Source: Campylobacteraceae bacterium (GTDB lineage Bacteria > Campylobacterota > Campylobacteria > Campylobacterales > Sulfurovaceae). From it: a stretch of 13,588 nt of DNA. Positions 8,295 to 13,588 of this stretch are shown piece by piece. Each line of letters begins with the position of its first letter. Positions within the stretch are counted from its first letter, which is position 1. A program made the position numbers and the translations under genes. Under the pieces are notes generated by a model. It was not told where the DNA came from, did no database searches, and saw nothing but the letters and a program-made list of their open reading frames with translations. The DNA is taken from NCBI GenBank assembly GCA_027079365.1, contig JALWVW010000295.1:1-13588 (forward strand), in the 5' to 3' direction.

Positions 8295-10072
8295 AATGAC
8301 TGTCCTATCTGGAAACTGATCCCATACTGATCTATATCTTTGATATTGGCACCGACATCTACTTTGATCGGACCAACCGGAGTCAGATAACGCAGCCCAA
8401 ATCCGGCCGCATTGATCGTCTCTCCTTTGAAATCATAAGAGGCTTCATTGATCATAGTGCTGTCAAAAAAGAGTGCCCCGGAAAGGTCACCATATAGCGG
8501 ATAGTCCGCCTCCACCGAAAGATTCAGCCAGGTTTTTCCACCCAGTGCACTGCTGGCTACTGGTGAAGTAATAATACCAATATCATGCTCACCATAGGCA
8601 CGGTTACTATACGCTCCTCCGGCGTAAAAACGCTTGGAGGCAGGCACCTGATTGGAGAGCTCATCCAGTACTCCTACTTTGCCTACAGTTGCCAGCGTCA
8701 GCGCACCAAAACTCTTGATCAGTCTGCCTTCAAGCAGGAACTTGTAATAACTGCTCGCAGCTGGTTTGTAGTCCACCCCATACTCTGCATAGGCAGAGAA
8801 GTAGTAGCCGTTCTTGGGATTGGTTTTGGAGTCCCGTCCATCATACACAAAGCTGGCAAAAGGATAGAACAGCAGGAAGTTTCCTTCGATGATCGCAGGA
8901 TTAACGGCTGTTCTTTGGATATCAATATTTTCCATTCCCACACCCAGTGCCACAGTAATATCGTCCCGTTCATAGGTGAGCTTCGCTCGCAAATAACCCT
9001 TGTTCTCATCATAGGCATCGTAGATCGTGTGGGAAAAGCCCAGCTCAGTATAGAAATCAAAATAATCCCCATTGAGTGCGATCAGTGCTGGTGAAAACAG
9101 CGTCATCTCTCCATACTTGCTCTTATCGGAGTAGTGTAGTTTTGAGGTAAATTTGCGTGCTTCTCCCATAAAGTTGCGCCGTTCGTAATAGAGTTGGAGG
9201 CGCATGCCCAGGGCTGTATCGTAGCCGATACCTCCCTTGAAGAGATTGAACTTCTCTTTGGGAGAGAGGCTGACCTCCATAGGGATGACTGAACGAGGTG
9301 CTTTACGATACTCTTCCTCCTCTATATCCTCTTCTGCCTTGGGTGCTACCGTACCGGAGCCGAAGGCATCCAGGCTATTGAGTGCAGAGAAAGTACGGCT
9401 GATCTTCTCTGTAGAAAACACCTCTCCTTTTTTATATCTCAATCTGGAGCGGATGACCTTTTCAGAAATATCCTCAGGTTTACTGACGACCCTGGTCTCT
9501 CCAAAATAGCAAAGCGCTCCTTTTCTAAGCAAATATTTCAAAGCGACCGTTCGTTTGTCCAGATCCACATAGGCTTTGGTATCGAGTTGATAGTTACAGT
9601 ACCCCGCTTTCATCAGTAGATTTTTGATCTCCTGTTTGATGCGGACAAACTTGGCTGCTTCAAAACGCGTGCCCGTCTTAAAGGCTGCTACCGGAGGAAT
9701 ATTAAAGTCTGTATCGATCTGCAGGTCATCGACAATGACCGGCTTCTCTTCATTGACAGTGACCTTTACCTGCTTGGGGTTGTTTTTGACACTGATCTTG
9801 GCATCATAATAACCTTTAGAGTCAAGAAACTGCCTCATAGTATCAGCAATGGTAGGAATGATCTTTTTGGCAACACTGTTTTTGTCCTCCCCCCAAAATA
9901 CAAACCAGCTCTTCTGTTTCACACCCAGTGCATCGAGATACTCAGAGGTTTTGATCGCATGGTTGCCCTGGATGATGATCTCTTTGGTGCTTTCAGGTGC
10001 TTTGCTGGTGACATTGCTGTCTCCCCAGCCCCACACACCTAACAGTATCCAAAAGAGAACAGCTATTCTCAT
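8291..10072 (-). CDS. tamA: TamA-like Omp85 outer-membrane barrel with POTRA domains
   Basis: A 593-residue outer-membrane protein of the BamA/TamA (Omp85, bacterial surface antigen) family. A signal peptide occupies roughly residues 1-18 (MRIAVLFWILLGVWGWG). Residues ~31-270 are POTRA-like, with IIIQGNHAIKTSEYL opening POTRA 1 and a third POTRA beginning near CYFGETRVV. Residues ~278-593 form the barrel, ending in a C-terminal Phe as expected for BAM substrates. The Omp85 L6-loop signature is RFYAGG (481-486) followed by NRAYG (490-494), where most relatives have VRG[FY]; the key Arg is kept. An acidic run (EEDIEEEEYR, 247-256) lies between the POTRAs and the barrel. C159 and C188 could form a disulfide. 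The gene sits 10 bp after proA, with AAGGTAGAG as likely Shine-Dalgarno, and overlaps tamB by 4 bp, which supports TamA over a generic Omp85 call. Confidence 0.9.
   Translation of the reverse strand: MRIAVLFWILLGVWGWGDSNVTSKAPESTKEIIIQGNHAIKTSEYLDALGVKQKSWFVFWGEDKNSVAKKIIPTIADTMRQFLDSKGYYDAKISVKNNPKQVKVTVNEEKPVIVDDLQIDTDFNIPPVAAFKTGTRFEAAKFVRIKQEIKNLLMKAGYCNYQLDTKAYVDLDKRTVALKYLLRKGALCYFGETRVVSKPEDISEKVIRSRLRYKKGEVFSTEKISRTFSALNSLDAFGSGTVAPKAEEDIEEEEYRKAPRSVIPMEVSLSPKEKFNLFKGGIGYDTALGMRLQLYYERRNFMGEARKFTSKLHYSDKSKYGEMTLFSPALIALNGDYFDFYTELGFSHTIYDAYDENKGYLRAKLTYERDDITVALGVGMENIDIQRTAVNPAIIEGNFLLFYPFASFVYDGRDSKTNPKNGYYFSAYAEYGVDYKPAASSYYKFLLEGRLIKSFGALTLATVGKVGVLDELSNQVPASKRFYAGGAYSNRAYGEHDIGIITSPVASSALGGKTWLNLSVEADYPLYGDLSGALFFDSTMINEASYDFKGETINAAGFGLRYLTPVGPIKVDVGANIKDIDQYGISFQIGQSF
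8303..8306 (-). promoter_or_regulatory. Shine-Dalgarno for the TTG start of tamB
   Basis: AGGA on the minus strand, inside the last codons of tamA, lies 8 nt from TTG (8294-8292). It supports translational coupling and a non-ATG start. Confidence 0.55.
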
Positions 10073-10082
10073 CTACTCTACC

Positions 10083-11318
10083 TTATGCTCTCGTATGACC
10101 ATCGCCATAGATCTTGTACTTGTAGGTGGTCAGCTCATTGATCCCCATGGGGCCTCTGGCGTGGAGTTTGTTGGTAGATATCCCCACCTCTGCACCGAAG
10201 CCAAACTGTCCTCCATCGGTAAACTGCGTGCTGGTATTGAGATAGACACAGGCGGAATCTACAGTGTTGAGAAAGAGCTCTGCTGTCGTATAATTTTCTG
10301 TGATGATCGCATCTGAATGCCCCGAACTGTGTGCAGCGATATGCGCAGTTGCCCCTGCTACCCCCTCTACTGTTCTGATCGAGAGTACATTGTCCAGATA
10401 CTCTGTATCCCAGTCCTCCTTTGTAGCAGGCGCAATGTCAATGATTCTCCGTGTCTGCTCACACCCTCTCAGTACAGTACCGTAGGTCGCGAATGCTTCC
10501 CGCACCTTAGGAAGCACCTCTACCGCCACCGCCTCATCCACCAGCAGTGTCTCCATCGCACCACAGATACCTGTACGGCGGCACTTTGCATTGGTGATGA
10601 CAGAGAGTGCTTTCTCAATATCAGCTGCCTTGTCGATATAGGTATGGCAGAGCCCCTTGTCATGCTTGACCACAGGCACGGTAGCGTTTTGTGAGACATA
10701 CCTGATCAAGGCTGCCCCACCACGCGGTACAATCAGATCTACATACTTGTCCTGCTTGATCAGACTTGCCACTCCTTCTCTGGAGCTGTCCGGCAGCAAT
10801 GCAATCGCCTCTTTTGGCAATCCTCGCTGAGCCAAGACCCCCTGTAGCACCTCTGCAATGGCTCTGTTGGAGTGCTCTGCCTCTTTACCTCCTTTAAGGA
10901 TCGCTACATTTCCACTCTTGAAACAAAGCGCCCCCACATCTGCCGTGACATTGGGTCTGGACTCATAGATGACGCCCACCACACCGATAGGTACAGAGAC
11001 CTTCTCTACTCTAAAGCCCGCATCGGTAACCCAGCCATCCAATACCCTACCCACAGGCTCGCGCAGTGCCGCGATCTCTCTGAGTGAGTTGGCGATATCT
11101 GCCACCCTGCCAGCATCAAGCATCAGCCTGTCCTGTAGCGCCTCCGAGATAGCGTGCTCCTTGGCATAGGCCATATCTTTGGCATTGGCTTCAAGTATCG
11201 TACCAGATTCTGACGCGATCTCATCTGCCATTGCTTCGAGAATACTACGCTTCTGCGCACCTGTCAGCGTAGCAATCACGCTGCTGCTTGCTTTGGCCTT
11301 TTTGAGAAAATCTTGCAT
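10083..11318 (-). CDS. proA: Glutamate-5-semialdehyde dehydrogenase (gamma-glutamyl phosphate reductase)
   Basis: 411 residues, full length for ProA. The cytoplasmic enzyme reduces gamma-glutamyl 5-phosphate with NADPH to glutamate-5-semialdehyde, the second step of proline biosynthesis from glutamate. The aldehyde-dehydrogenase-like signatures are clear: VIYESRPNVT at 116-125, LKGGKEA at 141-147, VPRGG at 198-202, and the catalytic Cys252 in RRTGICGAMETLL. The start is ATG 11318 with AGGA 6 nt upstream. It is the first gene of an apparent operon with tamA and tamB; no ProB (glutamate 5-kinase) partner is in the window. Family assignment is secure. Confidence 0.97.
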   Translation of the reverse strand: MQDFLKKAKASSSVIATLTGAQKRSILEAMADEIASESGTILEANAKDMAYAKEHAISEALQDRLMLDAGRVADIANSLREIAALREPVGRVLDGWVTDAGFRVEKVSVPIGVVGVIYESRPNVTADVGALCFKSGNVAILKGGKEAEHSNRAIAEVLQGVLAQRGLPKEAIALLPDSSREGVASLIKQDKYVDLIVPRGGAALIRYVSQNATVPVVKHDKGLCHTYIDKAADIEKALSVITNAKCRRTGICGAMETLLVDEAVAVEVLPKVREAFATYGTVLRGCEQTRRIIDIAPATKEDWDTEYLDNVLSIRTVEGVAGATAHIAAHSSGHSDAIITENYTTAELFLNTVDSACVYLNTSTQFTDGGQFGFGAEVGISTNKLHARGPMGINELTTYKYKIYGDGHTRA

Positions 11319-11371
11319 GTTTTTTCCTGTAATATTCTAATTGAACCCTCTGAATAAACTGTATTTGGATG

Positions 11372-11380
11372 ATTATATCA
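11372..11380 (-). promoter_or_regulatory. Extended -10 promoter for proA-tamA-tamB
   Basis: The minus strand reads TGATATAATC: a perfect TATAAT (11377-11372) with an upstream TG one base away. No good -35 is seen, as is common for Campylobacterota sigma-70 promoters. The TGA of this element is the stop codon of the upstream L,D-transpeptidase gene. The start site is expected near 11365, giving a leader of roughly 47 nt before the proA ATG. Confidence 0.6.
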
Positions 11381-12064
11381 GAACAATGTTTTTATCACAC
11401 TTTTGGGTGCCTGTATCAGCAGTGGTTTCTTGTTTTGGTCAAGCCATTTCAGTATCCTGAGTATCTCCGGTTTTCCCATGGCCGTACAGCCTACTGTAGG
11501 CTTGCCACTCTTTTTTTTGATATGCATAAAGATACACGATCCTGCCCCAGGAGTGCGCTTGGGATTATGATCCACAAAGAGTCCATAGCTGTAGAGTCCA
11601 CTGGGGAACTTCATAGGCTCGAAGCTCTTGTAGTCCTTGCGTACTTTTCGGCTGTCTATCACCTGATTGTAGTAGTTTGATCGGCTGTCATCCACACAGC
11701 GATGGGCGCTGGTCATGCGGTGATAGGGATAGTGCAGTTTCAACACTTTGTCTCCAAAGGCATAGGGGAGCCTAAATACCCCCGCTGGTGCCCTGCCGTC
11801 TCCTTCTCGTTTGATACGCTTGGTACCCTTGGGGACAATGTGTAGCCCTCTGCCCCATGCTAGACCATTTTTGCCCACTTTGACTGCGATATGCTTGCCT
11901 ACTTTGTGCCATTTTTCTGCCTGCTTCTCATATCTCTGCAGCAAACCACTGCTGGCTGACCAGTCAGCAGTGGTCACCACGAGAAGCTGTCTGCTCGAAG
12001 AAGGGATCTTTGCTGACAGGAAGACAGACAGCAGCAGTACAGACAGCAGGCCTCTAACCATCAT
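11378..12064 (-). CDS. Exported YkuD-family L,D-transpeptidase
   Basis: A YkuD-fold protein of the COG3786 type. L,D-transpeptidases use a catalytic Cys to form or exchange cross-links on peptidoglycan tetrapeptides in the periplasm. Seen here: GDGRAPAGVFRL near the N-terminal third (the DG-x-x-PaG-v-f motif of this subgroup), a conserved His in SCIFMHIKK, and the catalytic Cys in PTVGCTAM (H181 and C193 from this start). A signal peptide, MMVRGLLSVLLLSVFLSA, begins at the chosen start. The frame is open up to ATG 12109, but that would add an N-terminus inside the cytochrome gene; ATG 12076 is another option. From 12064 the gene overlaps the cytochrome c stop by 11 bp, so the two are probably co-transcribed and coupled. 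It differs from the Csd6/Pgp2 carboxypeptidases of Helicobacter/Campylobacter. The exact reaction (cross-linking, lipoprotein attachment or carboxypeptidase) cannot be told. Confidence 0.85.
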   Translation of the reverse strand: MMVRGLLSVLLLSVFLSAKIPSSSRQLLVVTTADWSASSGLLQRYEKQAEKWHKVGKHIAVKVGKNGLAWGRGLHIVPKGTKRIKREGDGRAPAGVFRLPYAFGDKVLKLHYPYHRMTSAHRCVDDSRSNYYNQVIDSRKVRKDYKSFEPMKFPSGLYSYGLFVDHNPKRTPGAGSCIFMHIKKKSGKPTVGCTAMGKPEILRILKWLDQNKKPLLIQAPKSVIKTLF

Positions 12065-12413
12065 CGCTACTCTCATTATTATCTGCATTGACCTTCTGCA
12101 GATAGGCATGAATCGTTCTAATCTCTTTGTCCGTCAAGAAATAGCGGGGCATAACCCCCTTGCCCTGCTGTACACTCTCTCTGATCTGCACCAGTGAAGC
12201 AGTACGGATATCCGGGCCACTGATCGTCACGCGCACTCCTTTGGCATTGTGGTAGCTGACGATCTCTCTACCCTCTCCCGTCTCCCCATGGCAGGGAACG
12301 CAACTTACTCCTCTGGGGTCACGATAGAGCATCTGCCCATACTCAAACTCCGAGATAAAATCCTCGGCCTGCAAAGAAAACAGGCAAAGACACAGTAAAG
12401 ATATTTTTTTCAT
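12054..12413 (-). CDS. Small periplasmic monoheme class I cytochrome c
   Basis: 119 residues. A signal peptide covers residues ~1-16 (MKKISLLCLCLFSLQA, with likely cleavage after QA). One haem-binding CVPCH motif (C38, C41, H42) follows FEYGQMLYRDPRGVS, and the probable distal ligand is M88 in GVMPRYFLT, giving a class I cytochrome c of about 100 mature residues. It would carry electrons in the periplasm; partners are not evident from the neighbours. The C-terminus is a short acidic Ser-rich tail (NNESSDDG). The ATG at 12413 has AGG 7 nt upstream. It is the first gene of a two-gene unit with the L,D-transpeptidase and diverges from folD. The c-type haem assignment is firm; the physiological role is unknown. 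Confidence 0.9.
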   Translation of the reverse strand: MKKISLLCLCLFSLQAEDFISEFEYGQMLYRDPRGVSCVPCHGETGEGREIVSYHNAKGVRVTISGPDIRTASLVQIRESVQQGKGVMPRYFLTDKEIRTIHAYLQKVNADNNESSDDG

Positions 12414-12460
12414 TTAAGCACCTGAAGGGGATCTCCAATAGTTCCCTTAATATTTTTCGA

Positions 12461-12466
12461 TATAAT
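12461..12466 (+). promoter_or_regulatory. folD: -10 element for folD-lepB
   Basis: A perfect TATAAT preceded by TATTTTTCGA, matching the AT-rich promoter style of Campylobacterota. It lies 78 bp upstream of the folD ATG. Confidence 0.5.
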
Positions 12467-12484
12467 ACCGTAAAAATTATCCAA

Positions 12485-12493
12485 AGTATATCA
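12485..12493 (-). promoter_or_regulatory. Candidate extended -10 for cytochrome c and L,D-transpeptidase genes
   Basis: Minus-strand TGATATACT has the TG-n-TATACT pattern, about 72 bp upstream of the cytochrome ATG. It competes with TATTAT at 12467-12462; the sequence does not decide between them. Confidence 0.35.
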
Positions 12494-12544
12494 TAAGAGA
12501 CTAAGTCCATCTCAGCATATATTTGAAAAGGTCAGTCACATACC

Positions 12545-13396
12545 ATGCAACTCATCGATGGAAAATCCCTAGCCCAACAGACCCAAGCCCAAGTCGCCAA
12601 AGAGGTAGAGCTCCTCAAGCAGACCCGCAATATCGTCCCCGGACTGGCGGTGATCCTGATTGGCGACGATCCTGCCAGTCACGCCTATGTCAAGATGAAA
12701 GCCAAAGCCTGCGAAAAGGTCGGCTTCTATGCCATCACCCACTCCATGCCTGAAACCATCAGTCAAGAAGAGATCATTGCCACAATCGAAATGATCAACG
12801 ACAATCCCCGTATCGATGGTATTCTGGTACAGCTCCCACTCCCCTCTCACATCGATACAGACAAGATCATCGAGGTGATCGATCCCAAAAAGGATGTGGA
12901 CGGATTTCACCCCTACAATGTCGGCAGACTGGTTACCAAACTTGACTGCTTTGTGCCCTGCACACCACTGGGTGTCATGAAGATGTTTGAAAAATATGAG
13001 ATCGATCTACAGGGCAAGGATGTCTGTATCGTAGGTGCGAGCAACATCGTAGGCAAACCTATGGCATCTCTACTGCTCAATGCCGATGCAACTGTCACTG
13101 TCACCCATATCCACACCAAAGACCTCGCAGCACACACACGCAGTGCCGACATCGTGATCGTCGGTGTAGGTAAACCCAATCTCATCACCAAGGAGATGGT
13201 CAAAGAGGGTGCCGTAGTCATCGATATCGGTATCAACCGGCTTGATGACGGCAAATTGGTGGGTGATGTGGATTTTGACTCTGTCCAAGAACAATGCAGC
13301 TTTATTACCCCAGTGCCTGGAGGTGCAGGCCCCATGACCATCGCCATGCTTTTAGAAAACACGCTCAAAGCAGCAAAATCCAGGGAGATCCTGTGA
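12545..13396 (+). CDS. folD: Bifunctional methylenetetrahydrofolate dehydrogenase / methenyltetrahydrofolate cyclohydrolase
   Basis: 283 residues, full length. The cytoplasmic enzyme interconverts 5,10-methylene-, 5,10-methenyl- and 10-formyl-tetrahydrofolate using NADP, supplying one-carbon units. Visible hallmarks: DDPASHAYVKMKAKAC (41-56) with the catalytic Lys K52, VQLPLP with Q96, KDVDGFHPYN with D119 (these match E. coli K54, Q98 and D121 with a constant offset of 2), the Rossmann nucleotide-binding CIVGASNIVGKP (161-172), and PGGAGPMT (258-265), where the usual signature reads PGGVGPMT. The start ATG 12545 fits the family N-terminus (short strand, then IDGK), although the nearest Shine-Dalgarno (AAAAGG, 12526-12531) is 13 nt away. 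It overlaps lepB by 4 bp (GTGA), so the two are translationally coupled. Confidence 0.97.
   Translation: MQLIDGKSLAQQTQAQVAKEVELLKQTRNIVPGLAVILIGDDPASHAYVKMKAKACEKVGFYAITHSMPETISQEEIIATIEMINDNPRIDGILVQLPLPSHIDTDKIIEVIDPKKDVDGFHPYNVGRLVTKLDCFVPCTPLGVMKMFEKYEIDLQGKDVCIVGASNIVGKPMASLLLNADATVTVTHIHTKDLAAHTRSADIVIVGVGKPNLITKEMVKEGAVVIDIGINRLDDGKLVGDVDFDSVQEQCSFITPVPGGAGPMTIAMLLENTLKAAKSREIL
13382..13387 (+). promoter_or_regulatory. Shine-Dalgarno for the GTG start of lepB
   Basis: AGGGAG inside the end of folD, 5 nt before GTG 13393, supports a GTG start overlapping the folD stop as GTGA. Confidence 0.6.
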
Positions 13397-13588
13397 AAAA
13401 CTTCCTGAAAAAACTCTACCATTTCTCCGGTACCTGGACGGGTGCAATCTTTTTTGTCCTAATCATGATCTTTTTTGTGGCGCAGTCCTTTGTCATCCCC
13501 AGTGGTTCCATGAAACGCTCTATGCTTATCGGAGATTTTCTCTTTGCCAAAAAGTTCAGCTACGGGATTCCTATCCCCGAACTTCCCT
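13393..13588 (+). CDS. lepB: Signal peptidase I, N-terminal part (3' end beyond window)
   Basis: 65 complete codons are visible. Type I signal peptidase cleaves signal peptides of Sec- and Tat-exported proteins at the periplasmic face of the inner membrane. A basic N-terminus (VKNFLKKLYHF) and one transmembrane segment (about residues 16-31) lead into IPSGSMKRSMLIGDFLF, the catalytic box B, with nucleophile Ser39 before Met40. The general-base Lys would lie beyond the window edge. The gene starts with GTG overlapping the folD stop; folD-lepB adjacency is familiar in Campylobacterota. Assignment is secure from the active-site motif despite truncation. Confidence 0.93.
   Translation, partial: MKNFLKKLYHFSGTWTGAIFFVLIMIFFVAQSFVIPSGSMKRSMLIGDFLFAKKFSYGIPIPELP

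Larger units (their letters stand above)
12414..12544. promoter_or_regulatory. Divergent promoter region between cytochrome c and folD
   Basis: 131 bp holds both start regions. On the plus strand TATAAT (12461-12466) preceded by a T-rich stretch is a good -10 for folD, giving a leader of about 70 nt. On the minus strand TATTAT (12467-12462) overlaps the same bases. A second minus-strand candidate is the extended -10 TGATATACT (12493-12485). No clear -35 boxes are seen. Confidence 0.5.

Noticed and set aside
8585..9094. Open plus-strand frame of 169 codons
   Set aside because: Fully antisense to the tamA barrel region, whose protein is clearly real; no domain seen.
12065..12109. Longer N-terminus for the L,D-transpeptidase starting at ATG 12109
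   Set aside because: Would put MPICRRSMQI before the signal peptide and deepen the overlap with the cytochrome gene; the internal ATGs at 12076 or 12064 give a standard signal peptide.
12913..13422. Open minus-strand frame of 169 codons
   Set aside because: Antisense to folD and the start of lepB, both well supported.

Overview
The window looks like a chromosomal segment of a Campylobacterota (Epsilonproteobacteria) member, probably Sulfurovum-like. This rests on protein character: FolD directly followed by a LepB whose active-site segment reads SGSMKRSML, the variant Omp85 motif of the TamA homologue, the ProA catalytic segment RRTGICGAMETL, and AT-rich extended -10 promoters with weak -35 boxes. 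No rRNA, tRNA, CRISPR array, transposase or integrase is visible. The genus is inference.

Layout. (1) Positions 1-4650, minus strand: one uninterrupted reading frame of 1550 codons that runs off the left edge. It encodes a very large lipoprotein with an N-terminal lipobox, a bacterial Ig-like (DUF5011/HYR-type) domain, a long unrecognised middle, a cysteine-free von Willebrand factor D (VWD) domain, and two tandem copies of a ~112-residue domain that I cannot name. I checked in-frame triplets line by line over most of the left half for stop codons and found none; translation of the rest was continuous. (2) Positions 4651-4835: a leader with an 11-bp-arm inverted repeat beside a perfect TTGACA box. 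(3) Positions 4836-11318, minus strand: a tight operon proA-tamA-tamB, with a 10-bp gap and then a 4-bp TTGA overlap. It joins proline biosynthesis to a translocation and assembly module (an Omp85 barrel plus a TamB/DUF490 bridge). Its likely promoter overlaps the stop codon of the gene upstream. (4) Positions 11378-12413, minus strand: a small monoheme cytochrome c overlapping an exported YkuD-type L,D-transpeptidase. (5) Positions 12414-12544: a compact divergent promoter region. (6) Positions 12545-13588, plus strand: folD overlapping the start of lepB, which runs off the right edge.

How they fit together. Most of the left-hand genes concern the cell envelope: outer-membrane assembly or lipid bridging (TamA/TamB), peptidoglycan (L,D-transpeptidase), periplasmic electron transfer (cytochrome c), a large, probably surface or periplasmic lipoprotein, and the signal peptidase (LepB) needed for exported proteins. 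proA and folD are housekeeping metabolism. G+C visibly rises from left (18/60 at 181-240, hand count) to right (35/60 at 12601-12660), which sets the VWD lipoprotein apart as the most accessory-looking gene. The least familiar content is this lipoprotein, especially its duplicated Cys-pair domain, and the modular N-terminal half of TamB.
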